A stretch of 64,000 bases of DNA, from NCBI GenBank assembly GCA_037693485.1, contig CM075351.1:10659001-10723000 (forward strand). The letters run 5' to 3'. Within the stretch, counting starts at the first letter, position 1; every line of letters starts with the position of its first letter. A model generated the notes under the pieces. It searched no databases. It was not told where the DNA came from and saw only the letters and a program-made list of their open reading frames with translations. A program made the translations under genes and the position numbers. Of this stretch, positions 22,256 through 31,559 are shown piece by piece. This stretch comes from Kitagawia praeruptora (taxonomy: Eukaryota > Streptophyta > Magnoliopsida > Apiales > Apiaceae).

Positions 22256-23308
22256 TGAAAGGCAGAGTGTATTAACTTGTAACACTATAACTAAAGTAAC
22301 TCAATTAAACGAAAAGATACTTAACCAGAAGACAATCAAGAACAAGAAGTCACAAGAAATCAACACTATATGAAGACAAGGTAATTGATACAATTGAACA
22401 TGTTAACTATGATCAAGCCAAGAAGAAATCATTGAGAGAAGTTCAAGTCAAAGTTGTTCAGGCCTCAGTGATTTGAGAATTCGAGAATCAAGATCATAAC
22501 TATCAGTATCAACAAGACCAATTGATTTCAAGTGAACAAGAAGGAAAGCAAATATTGGAAAGCCAAGTTACTAAGTGAATATGGTAATTTATTCAAGAAG
22601 CAGAAACACTATCAAGACTAGTCACTTATGAACCAGACCAGTGCATCAAGTGTCAGGACATTGATAGCAAGTTTATGTCAGTAATAAAGATCCATGTTCA
22701 AGAGCTTGTAGAAGAACAAAGAAGATATGAAGATATCACAAGCTCAAGATGTGCATTGAAGTTTCAAGTTGAAGACCAGAATATTTTCTAAGTAAGAAAT
22801 GTTCTAGATGGCTAAGTCGAAATTCTCAAGTAGAAGTTCTACTTAGAATTTCGAGATGGCTAAGTAGAAATTCTCAAGTAGAAGTTCTACTTAGAGTGCA
22901 GCTTCAACATGACACATGGCATCTTCTGATTGGCAGATTTCCAAGCTTTCAAGATAAGACAAGATTTATGTGGACATCATTGGGCCACGTACATCTTAGT
23001 CTTTGAAGACTACAGGTCATAGATTACATGTAGTATAAATAGAAGCACTTGTGTAATGTTTTAGTCAGTGAGCAATATTGAGAAAAACACAAGAAAAAGA
23101 GAGAGAGTATTCACAGAGCTTAGAATCATTCACTTCTCTCTCAACTTCTGTTATACTTTGTAATGAATGTTGTAGCAACCTTTTCAAGTTATATATAAAA
23201 GAAATATATTCCTTGAATCTGTGTGTTCATTTATTGCATCGTATTTATTGCTACTCATAATCGAAAAGTTGTATTCACCCCCCCTCTACAACACATTTGG
23301 ACCTAACA
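22256..23308 (+). repeat. 5' LTR of Copia-1 (1,053 bp)
   Basis: Starts TGAAAGGCAG and ends TTTGGACCTAACA. A 48-bp direct duplication at 22,806-22,901 contains words such as AAGTCGAAATTCTC and AGAAGTTCTACTTAG, also enriched elsewhere in the element. A TATA-like TATAAATA near 23,032 could start transcription. CACCCCCCCTCTACAACA near the end is typical of Sirevirus LTRs. A 60-codon open stretch here starts with TTG and is not a gene. Confidence 0.93.
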
Positions 23309-23310
23309 AT

Positions 23311-23323
23311 TGGTATCAGAGCC
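23311..23323 (+). other. primer-binding site (initiator tRNA-Met), Copia-1
   Basis: TGGTATCAGAGCC, the sequence complementary to the 3' end of plant initiator tRNA-Met, two bases after the LTR. Confidence 0.9.
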
Positions 23324-24042
23324 AGTTGTTTGACATACAAAACATAGATCCTTGTGTTTAGTAGAAGAATCGTGAGTTTTCATTTTCTAGATCTACTTTT
23401 CTAAATTTCTAGAAAAGTAAGCTTTAATTCGTTTCCAGTGAAAACTCATCCAGAAAAATTATTTAAATACTCCATGAGTGATTATTTGGCTTGGGTGTAC
23501 TTTAATTAATTTTTGTGAATTAATCTGGGTTCATTAATATTTGGTGTTCTTGAGTGTTCATCATTTGTTCTTATCAAGAATATAACCCAGCAACTTTTCA
23601 ATTTCCTTTTCAAAGAAATTATAGTCAAAAAGGTGTTTTTGGTACTTTTGATTTGATTATTATTTCTTAGCCGAAAGCAAAAGAAAGTGTACTCAGTGCT
23701 TAGCAGGTGGGTTAGTCACTTTCGGTGTGTAAAGTAATCAAAAGTCAAAAAGGGTGTTTTAGTGGTGATATTGTTTATTCAATATTAAAGTAATCTGCAG
23801 AAGAAAATTATTCTAAGGACAAAAGTTCTACATAGAATTTCTACTTGAGATTTTCTACATAGAATTTCGACTTGGACAATTTCTACTTGGTGAATTTCGA
23901 CTTGGACAATTTCTACTTAAGAGAAATTTCGACTTGAGCAAAAATTTCTACTTAGAGAAATTTCGACTTGGCAGAAGTTCTACATAGATATTCTACATAG
24001 CCTAGTCTTGGGTACTTAGAAATTTTAGTGACAAGATTTGAA
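23324..24042 (+). other. Copia-1 5' leader with short-motif cluster
   Basis: Untranslated leader of about 720 bp. From about 23,820 to 24,005 it is packed with alternating words TTTCTACTT(A/G), TTTCGACTTG and TTCTACATAG, at least a dozen in 180 bp. The same vocabulary occurs in the LTR duplication and, in a related form, upstream of the third ORF. It could be a packaging, dimerisation or translation-control structure; the sequence alone does not decide. Confidence 0.7.
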
Positions 24043-26292
24043 ATGGCTCCTAAAAATTCTTTCAAGATCCCAATGTTCAACCGAGATCACTATGAAGAAT
24101 GGGTTTTCAGAATGAGACTCTACTTGGAGAGTATTAACCCTGAGTATCTGGAAGTCCTTGAAAAAGGTAAATTCGTTCCAATGAAAGCTATTCCTGAGCG
24201 TACGGAAGGAGAGGAGGTTATACCTGCTCGGTCTGAGCCCAAAAAGGCAGCGGACTTTACGGATGCCGACAAGGAGCAAATAGCTTATGATACTGCAGTA
24301 AGACAAACCTTGATGGAATCTCTTGATCATGAAATGTTCAACATAGTCAAAGGTTTGAATACAGCAAAGAAGATTTGGGACAAAATAGAAGTTGTTATGG
24401 AAGGATCTGCAGAGGTTAGAAGCAACAAGACACTTATACTCAAGATGGAGTATGACACCTTTAGAATACGAAAAGGAGAGAGCATAACAGACGTCTACCT
24501 ACGATTCAGTCAGTTGGTATTGGATTTGAATCTGAGAGGTGTTACTCTCCCCATGGTTGAAACCAATACAAGATATTTGAGGAACCAGCCAAAGAGCATT
24601 GAACATAGAGTCTACGCAATCAGAGAAACCAGAGATTTGCATACAACTTCTCTGGAAGAATATTATGGAATTCTGAAGACCTATGAGCTGGAAACTCTTC
24701 AAGATCAAGCATGGGACAATGATTCAAAGGGAAAAGAAACTGCATCAGGATTAGTTGCTGATGAGGAAGAGCCTAAGAAGGCAATGGTTGCAGCAAAGCC
24801 TAAATCATCACCTGCACCGCATCAAGTTGATAATGATGATGAGTGTGCATCCAACAGTGATGATGACTACTTCACCCAAGAAGAGCTGGACAACATGGAC
24901 GATAGTGTCGTGGCATACATGGCAAGGAAGTTCAGCAATATGAGATTCAGAAAGAGCAACCGACCACAAAGAAATTCTTCATCTTATTATCGGGCTGCTA
25001 AGGGTGGAGGTAGTTCGTCAGGCTACCAAGGTAAAGGCAAGAGTACCAGCTACAAATCTCCTTTGGATTTCAAAATGAAGTTCAAATGCTATAACTGTGG
25101 AGAACCTGGACACTTTGCCTCGGACTGCAAAAAGCCTAAACAGACTTATCCAAAAGAGACATTTGAAGCCCTCAAAAGCAAGTATGAATCGCTGATGAAA
25201 GAAAAACATGGTAAAAGAGCTTTAGTAGTAACAGAAGGAAGAGCTTGGGATGATTCAGATGAGGAAGAGGTTACTCATGTAGCAAACTTTGCGCTCATGG
25301 CTGAGACATCAGAGGAACCAGAGGTACCAGTTCTAACCCTTAAAGTAGAAATGTCTATTGATGATTATAAGGAACAGAACGGGGCTCTTAGCGAAGAGAT
25401 CTACATGTTGTGCAAAAGCCTAGACACTTCTCAAAAGGAACAGAAAACACTTGTCGCCAAAAGCAGAATGCTTGAGGCAAAAGTGGAAGAGTTAGAGGCT
25501 GCTTGCACTGTAGATACTTCTCTAAGAGATTTTATTAAATCTTTGGAACACAAGCTCGTCCTTAAGGCAGAAATAGAATCATGTTTAAGGAATAAACTAG
25601 CTGAGTTAGAAACTAAATGTGAAGCTTACAAACTAGCTGCTAGTAAAGTGTATGTAGATAATGATGTGTTTAAGAAGATAACTGGAGTAGGTGTAGGACT
25701 TGATTATTCTAATCTTTCTAAGAAAGATGGGAAGAGACCTATAGACACTAGTTCCAGTGACCTCAAAAATGATATACCTAGCATTTTTAAACCTTCTGTG
25801 AAACCCATCTACAAACACCTTGTTCCTAGAATAGAAGAAGAAGAGACTGAATTGATAGCTAGATATGAGATTGAAATGGAAGATCGTCAGAAAGCACAAC
25901 CTATAACTCCTATCAAACAAGTTAAAATCAATTTTCCTAGAGATGAATCTAGACTAGGAATAGGAGCTAAGGCTGTTAAACAACAAGGGAAGAAAGGCAT
26001 AAAAGAGGTTAAGGCTGAACGAATAAAGAAAGCATGTTATCAATGTAAATCTTCTGAACATCTTTCTTATGCATGCACTGCTACACATGCCATGCCTGTC
26101 ACACATAAAATGAATAATCTGCATCAGAATCATGCACAGTGTGGTCAACCTAATTGTATGCCATGCACTTTTAACGTCATGCAAACTTTTGTGAATTTAA
26201 TGAATGCATCTAGCCAGTCATGCTCAAATACTGCTGCTAGTTCAAACATCAAAAAAAAAGTTTGGGAGAGCCAAGACTGTCAGTCCTCCTAA
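24043..26292 (+). CDS. Copia-1 gag polyprotein
   Basis: ATG at 24,043 (MAPKNSFKIPMFNRDHYEEW); five codons upstream are open but begin with GTG. The N-terminal half (about residues 1-230) is the copia gag domain, including WVFRMRLYLES, AKKIWDKIE and LRNQPKSIEHRVYAI. An acidic linker follows, then a zinc knuckle near residue 350 (CYNCGEPGHFASDC), a predicted coiled-coil-like region (about 440-540) and a second knuckle near 668 (CYQCKSSEHLSYAC). The frame stops at 26,292, shortly after a run of nine A at 26,251-26,259. From that run, the neighbouring frame continues with gag-like sequence to 26,473, so one extra A probably shortened gag by about 60 residues. Confidence 0.88.
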   Translation: MAPKNSFKIPMFNRDHYEEWVFRMRLYLESINPEYLEVLEKGKFVPMKAIPERTEGEEVIPARSEPKKAADFTDADKEQIAYDTAVRQTLMESLDHEMFNIVKGLNTAKKIWDKIEVVMEGSAEVRSNKTLILKMEYDTFRIRKGESITDVYLRFSQLVLDLNLRGVTLPMVETNTRYLRNQPKSIEHRVYAIRETRDLHTTSLEEYYGILKTYELETLQDQAWDNDSKGKETASGLVADEEEPKKAMVAAKPKSSPAPHQVDNDDECASNSDDDYFTQEELDNMDDSVVAYMARKFSNMRFRKSNRPQRNSSSYYRAAKGGGSSSGYQGKGKSTSYKSPLDFKMKFKCYNCGEPGHFASDCKKPKQTYPKETFEALKSKYESLMKEKHGKRALVVTEGRAWDDSDEEEVTHVANFALMAETSEEPEVPVLTLKVEMSIDDYKEQNGALSEEIYMLCKSLDTSQKEQKTLVAKSRMLEAKVEELEAACTVDTSLRDFIKSLEHKLVLKAEIESCLRNKLAELETKCEAYKLAASKVYVDNDVFKKITGVGVGLDYSNLSKKDGKRPIDTSSSDLKNDIPSIFKPSVKPIYKHLVPRIEEEETELIARYEIEMEDRQKAQPITPIKQVKINFPRDESRLGIGAKAVKQQGKKGIKEVKAERIKKACYQCKSSEHLSYACTATHAMPVTHKMNNLHQNHAQCGQPNCMPCTFNVMQTFVNLMNASSQSCSNTAASSNIKKKVWESQDCQSS

Positions 26293-26473
26293 AGTTAGGA
26301 GTGACAAACCTTCTCCTAGGACTGATAAATATGTCAAGTCTGAGAAAGGAAAGGAGGAAGTCGAAAGCTCTAGTAATGTTAAGAAAAGTGCATCTCCTGT
26401 TGTTAAATCTGTTGATTATCAATCTTATCGAAAAGCCGGGCCCAATCAAAGTTGGGTTCCGAAGAAAGTCTAA
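26254..26473 (+). pseudogene. Copia-1 gag C-terminal extension, displaced by one frame
   Basis: Reads FGRAKTVSPPKVRSDKPSPR and ends [14 protein letters not shown] then TAA at 26,471-26,473. The GPNQSWVPK ending is a pattern I associate with Sirevirus gag C-termini. The pol frame is open from 26,416, giving an overlap of 58 nt in the -1 direction. I see no canonical slippery heptamer in the overlap, so how pol is reached remains open. Confidence 0.65.
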
Positions 26474-29400
26474 TCAATCTGTTATTGCAGGGCATTAAGC
26501 AAAAGAGAAATAAAGTTATATGGGTGCTAGACAGTGGAGCATCGAGGCATATGACTGGAGACAAGTCCCTGCTTACAGAGTTGGTTATGAAAGCTGGCCC
26601 TTATGTTACCTTTGGAGATGACAGCAGAGGTGTGACAAAGGGATATGGCAAACTGAAAACTGGCAATGTCATCATTGAAGATATTTCCTATGTTGAGGGA
26701 TTAAAGCATAATTTGTTGAGTATCAGTCAATTCTGTGACAAAGGTTACGAAATTGTATTCAACAAGAAAGGTGTATCAATCACTCACATCAAGGAAGGCT
26801 CACTGGCTTTGAGAGGAGTTCGAAAGGCAGATCTTTTTGTTGCAGACATGGATTCAGCAAATCAGAATCAAGTTACCTGTTTCTACAGCAAAGCTTCGGA
26901 TGATGAAAGCTGGTTATGGCACAAAAAGTTATCTCACTTAAACTTCAAAACGATGAATGCTCTCGCGAGGCGAGAATTGGTGAGAGATCTACCTCAAATG
27001 GAGTTCGCTCCGAAAGGACTCTGTGAAGCCTGTGAAATGGGAAAGTCAAAACGAGCATCGCATAAAAGCAAGGAAATTTCAAGTATCACTGAGCCTCTGC
27101 AACTTCTTCATATGGATTTGTTTGGCCCAGTGAATGTCCTATCTTTGTCTAGGAAAAGATATGCATTGGTAATCGTGGATGACTTCTCCAAGTATACATG
27201 GGTATTGTTCGCAATGACGAAAGACGAAGTACCTTTCCTAATCATTGATCACATCACTCAAATTGAGAATGTTTCTACACTTACTGTGAAGACGATTAGA
27301 TCAGACAATGGCACTGAATTCAAAAACGCAGTGCTAAATGACTTCTGTGTATCTAAAGGAATACGTCGTCAATACACAGCCCCGAGAACTCCACAACAGA
27401 ATGGAGTAGTTGAAAGGAAGAATAGAACATTGGTTGAAGCAGCAAGAACTTTGTTGTGCGATTCGAAACTTCCTCTGTATTTCTGGGCAGAAGCAGTGAG
27501 TACCGTGTGTTACACTCAAAATCGATCCTTGATCATAAAAGATAAAGAAAAGACACCATGTGAGCTAATGAACGGCAGAAGACCAACAATCAAATATTTT
27601 CATGTATTCGGAGCAAAATGCTATGTACTTATAGATGATGAAAATCTAGGCAAGTTTGCAGCAAAAGCTCGTGAAGGAATATTTGTTGGTTACTCCACAG
27701 ATGTGGTAGCAGCTTATAGGGTGTTCTTAGTAAATGATCGAAAAGTGACTGAAAGCTACAACGTCAGATTCGACGATACCAAACTCTCATCAATTTCAAG
27801 AGATTCTAATGAACCTGAGTCCCTAAAATTTCAGAATCTGGACTTAGAAGATCTTGAAGATGAACCTGAGTTGGTTGTCCCATTAAATGTTCCAAGTGTA
27901 CGTGAAGAACCTGAGTCTAGTGAACAAGCTAACTCTATAAGATCAGGAGAGACTTCTTCAGTACGAACCGGCAACAACTCAGGGGGAGTAAATAGCAGCT
28001 CAAGAACTACTGTTCAAGGCTCGAATCGAGTTGACTCTAGTTCTGTAGGAGCTGGCACTAACTCAGGGGGAGTTAGTGAAAGTATTCAAAGTAGTCAGCA
28101 CCACAATTCAGAAAGTCATGCTGAATCATCAAGACAATTTCCAAGAGAACGAGTATGGAATAGAGACCATCCGTTTGAATTGATTATTGGTGATCCAGAT
28201 GCTGGTGTGTCTACTAGAAGAAATACAAGAGCTGACCTGGCTAATATTTGCTTATATTCTGGGTTCTTATCCAAGCTTGAACCTAAAGAAATAGAAGAAG
28301 CTCTTGGTGATGCTGATTGGGTGATTGCAATGCAAGAGGAACTCAATCAGTTTGAAAGGCAGAAAGTTTGGAAGCTGGTACCCCGACCAAAGAACAAATC
28401 AGTAATTGGAGCAAGGTGGGTATTCAGAAATAAAATGGATGAAAACGGACTTGTAACACGAAACAAGGCTCGTTTGGTTGCAAAAGGTTATTCTCAGCGA
28501 GAAGGAATTGATTATGATGAGACCTATGCACCAGTTGCAAGACTTGAGGCAGTCAGGATGTTTTTGGCATTTGCAGCACATAAGAACTTCAAAGTTTTCC
28601 AGATGGATGTGAAAAGTGCCTTCCTGAACGGAGAGTTAGAAGAAGAAGTGTATCTGGAACAGCCGCCTGGCTTCGTTGATCCAGAACTTGTAGATTTTGT
28701 GTATCTTCTCTTCAAATCTGTCTATGGCCTCAGGCAATCCCCAAGATGTTGGTATGAAACCCTATCTGTATTCTTAATTGAAAGTGGTTTTACTAGGGGA
28801 GTAATTGACAAAACATTGTTCTATAAGAATGTGAAGAATGATCTAATACTTGTTCAAGTATATGTGGACGATATTATCTTTGGGTCATCGAATGAGCGCT
28901 TGTGCGAGAAATTTGCTAAGCTAATGCAAGACAAATACGAGATGAGCATGATGGGAGAGCTGTCCTTCTTCCTTGGATTACAGATCAGTCAGAGAAAAGA
29001 TGGTATCTTTATCTGTCAATCCAAGTACGTCAGAGATTTACTCAAGAAGTATAATCTAGAAGATGCATCAGCAGCCAAGACTCCCATGGCAACAGCCACG
29101 AAGCTTGATGAAGACAAAACAGGTAAACCAGTTGACATCACAAGCTATCGAGGTATGATTGGCTCACTTCTCTATTTAACTGCAAGTAGACCCGATATAA
29201 TGTTCGCGACTTGTTTATGTGCAAGGTTCCAAGCGGATCCTAGAGAATCACATCTCATAGCCGTCAAAAGAATTTTTAGGTATCTCAAGGGCACACCAAA
29301 TCTAGGAATTTGGTACCCAAGAGATACAGGTTTTAATCTAATTGGCTATACAGATTCAGATTATGCAGGTTGCAGGATTCATAGGAAAAGCACATCTGGT

Positions 29401-29805
29401 GCTTGTCAATTTCTTGGCAGAAGATTGGTGTCCTGGCAAAGTAAAAAGCAACATACAGTATCTACTTCTACTGCTGAAGCTGAGTACATTGCTGCTGGAA
29501 GCTGTGTATCTCAAATACTGTGGATGAGGAACCAATTGAAAGATTATGGCATGGAGCACAAGAAAATTCCAATTATGTGTGACAACACAAGTGCTATTGC
29601 CATAACCAACAATCCTGTAGATCACTCAAGAACAAAGCACATCGACATCAGGTATCACTTCATAAGAGAACATGTCGAGGAGGGGACTGTGGAGCTACAT
29701 TTTGTGCCCACAATGCAACAAATTGCAGATATATTCACCAAACCTCTTGATGAAGTAACATTCAATAGGTTGGTTGGTGAATTGGGAATGCTTAACACAA
29801 GTTAG
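26452..29805 (+). CDS. Copia-1 pol polyprotein: protease, integrase, reverse transcriptase, RNase H
   Basis: Uninterrupted 1,117 codons. The first codon is TTG, so this is the downstream part of a gag-pol product, not an independent start. Protease active site DSGAS at residues 27-31. Zinc-binding HHCC region near 155-200 ([19 protein letters not shown]). Integrase catalytic triad D222, D285 (SDNGTEF) and E321, spaced DX35E. A serine-rich linker (about 480-580) follows. Reverse transcriptase runs about 620-860 with [17 protein letters not shown] and catalytic YVDD at 804-807. RNase H contains YTDSDYAGC and [10 protein letters not shown], and the protein ends ELGMLNTS. All key residues are present. 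Confidence 0.95.
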   Translation: MGSEESLINLLLQGIKQKRNKVIWVLDSGASRHMTGDKSLLTELVMKAGPYVTFGDDSRGVTKGYGKLKTGNVIIEDISYVEGLKHNLLSISQFCDKGYEIVFNKKGVSITHIKEGSLALRGVRKADLFVADMDSANQNQVTCFYSKASDDESWLWHKKLSHLNFKTMNALARRELVRDLPQMEFAPKGLCEACEMGKSKRASHKSKEISSITEPLQLLHMDLFGPVNVLSLSRKRYALVIVDDFSKYTWVLFAMTKDEVPFLIIDHITQIENVSTLTVKTIRSDNGTEFKNAVLNDFCVSKGIRRQYTAPRTPQQNGVVERKNRTLVEAARTLLCDSKLPLYFWAEAVSTVCYTQNRSLIIKDKEKTPCELMNGRRPTIKYFHVFGAKCYVLIDDENLGKFAAKAREGIFVGYSTDVVAAYRVFLVNDRKVTESYNVRFDDTKLSSISRDSNEPESLKFQNLDLEDLEDEPELVVPLNVPSVREEPESSEQANSIRSGETSSVRTGNNSGGVNSSSRTTVQGSNRVDSSSVGAGTNSGGVSESIQSSQHHNSESHAESSRQFPRERVWNRDHPFELIIGDPDAGVSTRRNTRADLANICLYSGFLSKLEPKEIEEALGDADWVIAMQEELNQFERQKVWKLVPRPKNKSVIGARWVFRNKMDENGLVTRNKARLVAKGYSQREGIDYDETYAPVARLEAVRMFLAFAAHKNFKVFQMDVKSAFLNGELEEEVYLEQPPGFVDPELVDFVYLLFKSVYGLRQSPRCWYETLSVFLIESGFTRGVIDKTLFYKNVKNDLILVQVYVDDIIFGSSNERLCEKFAKLMQDKYEMSMMGELSFFLGLQISQRKDGIFICQSKYVRDLLKKYNLEDASAAKTPMATATKLDEDKTGKPVDITSYRGMIGSLLYLTASRPDIMFATCLCARFQADPRESHLIAVKRIFRYLKGTPNLGIWYPRDTGFNLIGYTDSDYAGCRIHRKSTSGACQFLGRRLVSWQSKKQHTVSTSTAEAEYIAAGSCVSQILWMRNQLKDYGMEHKKIPIMCDNTSAIAITNNPVDHSRTKHIDIRYHFIREHVEEGTVELHFVPTMQQIADIFTKPLDEVTFNRLVGELGMLNTS

Positions 29806-31559
29806 TAAAGCCTTCTATCTGTAAAATCCATGGTTATGTTGGTATATGCAAGATATTTAATCATTATGTGTTTAGACTTTAAAATGCCTAATTAATGATT
29901 ATTATAGGATGCATATAGTGTGATTTTGCATGAATTCAGTGTGTTTTAAGTGTCTTTTATAGCACAAATCTGTGAATTTATGCTTGTTAAATTGCATGAA
30001 CATAGGGGGAGTTAAATTCATAATATTCTAAATATTGCATGATTTTTAGATGAATTTACCTGTGTTTTTCATGTAATTAGAGGCATTAGAATTGTCAAGG
30101 AATGTTTTAATTATGTCATATATTAAAATCCTTGAATTGATATTTATATTAATTTGACAAAATTAATTGTTGAGTTTTTCAAAGAAAAATTGTCAAATTA
30201 TTCTAAGTATCTTCAAAATTTCGAGTTAGTCACTATCTCGAAACTCATCTTGAAATTCTAGTTGAATTTCGATTTGAGCTTTCTGAGGGAAGTTTTGAAA
30301 ATTCTAAGTCTGGGAAGAATTTCGAGTTAGACTCTATCTCGAAATTCAACTCGAAGTTCGACTTAGAGTTCGACTTAGAGTTACCAGTGTGCCTATCTTT
30401 ATTTTCTTCAAAATATTCGAGATAATTTCTATCTCGAACTTTATCTCGAAGGTTGAGATAAGTTTCCATTTTTGGAGATATTTTTGAAAAGAACTGAGAA
30501 AATTTCGAGTTACTGAATAATTTCGAGTTAGACTCTATCTCGAAAATCAACTCGAATTTCGACTTGATGTTCGAGATAGAGCTCTCAGTTGTGTTCAAGG
30601 GGATTTATTTCGAGTTAACTCCTAACTCGAAGTCTATCTCGAATTTTTACTTGAATTTCGAGATAGATTTCCCTAGTAATGTTGGTGATGTGTGCTGTTT
30701 ACATGATCTTTGATAGATTAATGGTTCAAGTGGTTCAAGTTTTTCGAGTTAACTGCTAACTCGAACTTTATCTCGAATTTCAAGATAGATTTTATTGCTG
30801 ATTTTTGCTAAGTGCTAAAATTTCGAGTTACAGCTATCTCGAACTCTATCTCGAAGTTCGACTTAAGAAAGTTCGAGATAGACTTCGAGATAGACTTCGA
30901 GATAGAGTTCTCCCTGTGTGTACTTAGAGTTTTCATGATTTTTAACAGGGACAAGTTAGTCATTTCACAGTCATGTCTATATATACATCCTTAACTCGAT
31001 GTTTTCATTTCACTTTTACCTAATTGAGTTTTACAGCGGCACCATATATACAGGCGATTTCATACATTCAATCACTGATTCGTGATTCTTGTGACAAATC
31101 TCTTACGGACAACGAATTGATGCCCATTTTTTGACTGATATCACTTGTGTGTCATCATTAATTTCTGTGATTGTGTATCTGTTCATCTTCATCGATATAT
31201 ACACACGTATATACACACAAAAGTACACAGATCTGTTCAAAAACGCTTTTACACACTCACACTTCACTGTTAAAGCAGATTTAATTAGTGGTTTGAAATT
31301 TGCCTTCCATCAACTGTTAATTGCATCCCGTAGTTTGATTTCTCACAAAGGAACTTTTGTGTTCTTGATTAATTAAAAGGGATTTAACGGTTTCTTCTAA
31401 AAATTATTTGTTTTAATTCCGTAGTTTAATTTTTCTAAAAAGGGACTATTGTTGTTCTTGAAAAATTAAAAGGAATAAAACTGTTAATTAAAAATTAATT
31501 GTTTTTCAGAAATTAAATTTAAAATTTCACATCTTTTTCAAGAAAAACTTTTAATTAAA
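29806..31559 (+). promoter_or_regulatory. long inter-ORF region of Copia-1 with TCGAG/TCTCGA motif array and TATA box
   Basis: No ORF of note. From about 30,216 to 30,910 there are seven clusters of the form TTTCGAGTTA ... TATCTCGAA, interspersed with CGACTTAGAG and TCGAGATAGA words; more than twenty matches in 700 bp, many as inverted pairs able to form hairpins. At 30,978 lies TATATATACAT, about 580 bp upstream of the third ORF, followed by a pyrimidine-containing untranslated leader. The region could act as an internal promoter or a structured RNA leader for that ORF. It also contains a polypurine-tract-like GGGGGAG at 30,005. Confidence 0.7.

Noticed and set aside
22806..22901. Heat-shock elements in the Copia-1 LTR duplication (GAA and TTC words)
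   Set aside because: The GAA and TTC blocks are separated by one or by six bases rather than two, so they do not match the nGAAnnTTCn pattern.
23078..23260. 60-codon ORF in the Copia-1 LTRs (also at 36,715-36,897)
   Set aside because: It begins with TTG, has no domain, and lies wholly inside the LTR; identical copies only reflect identical LTRs.
26416..26473. Programmed -1 frameshift at a slippery heptamer between Copia-1 gag and pol
   Set aside because: No X-XXY-YYZ heptamer in the right frame was found in the overlap; only the overlap itself is supported.
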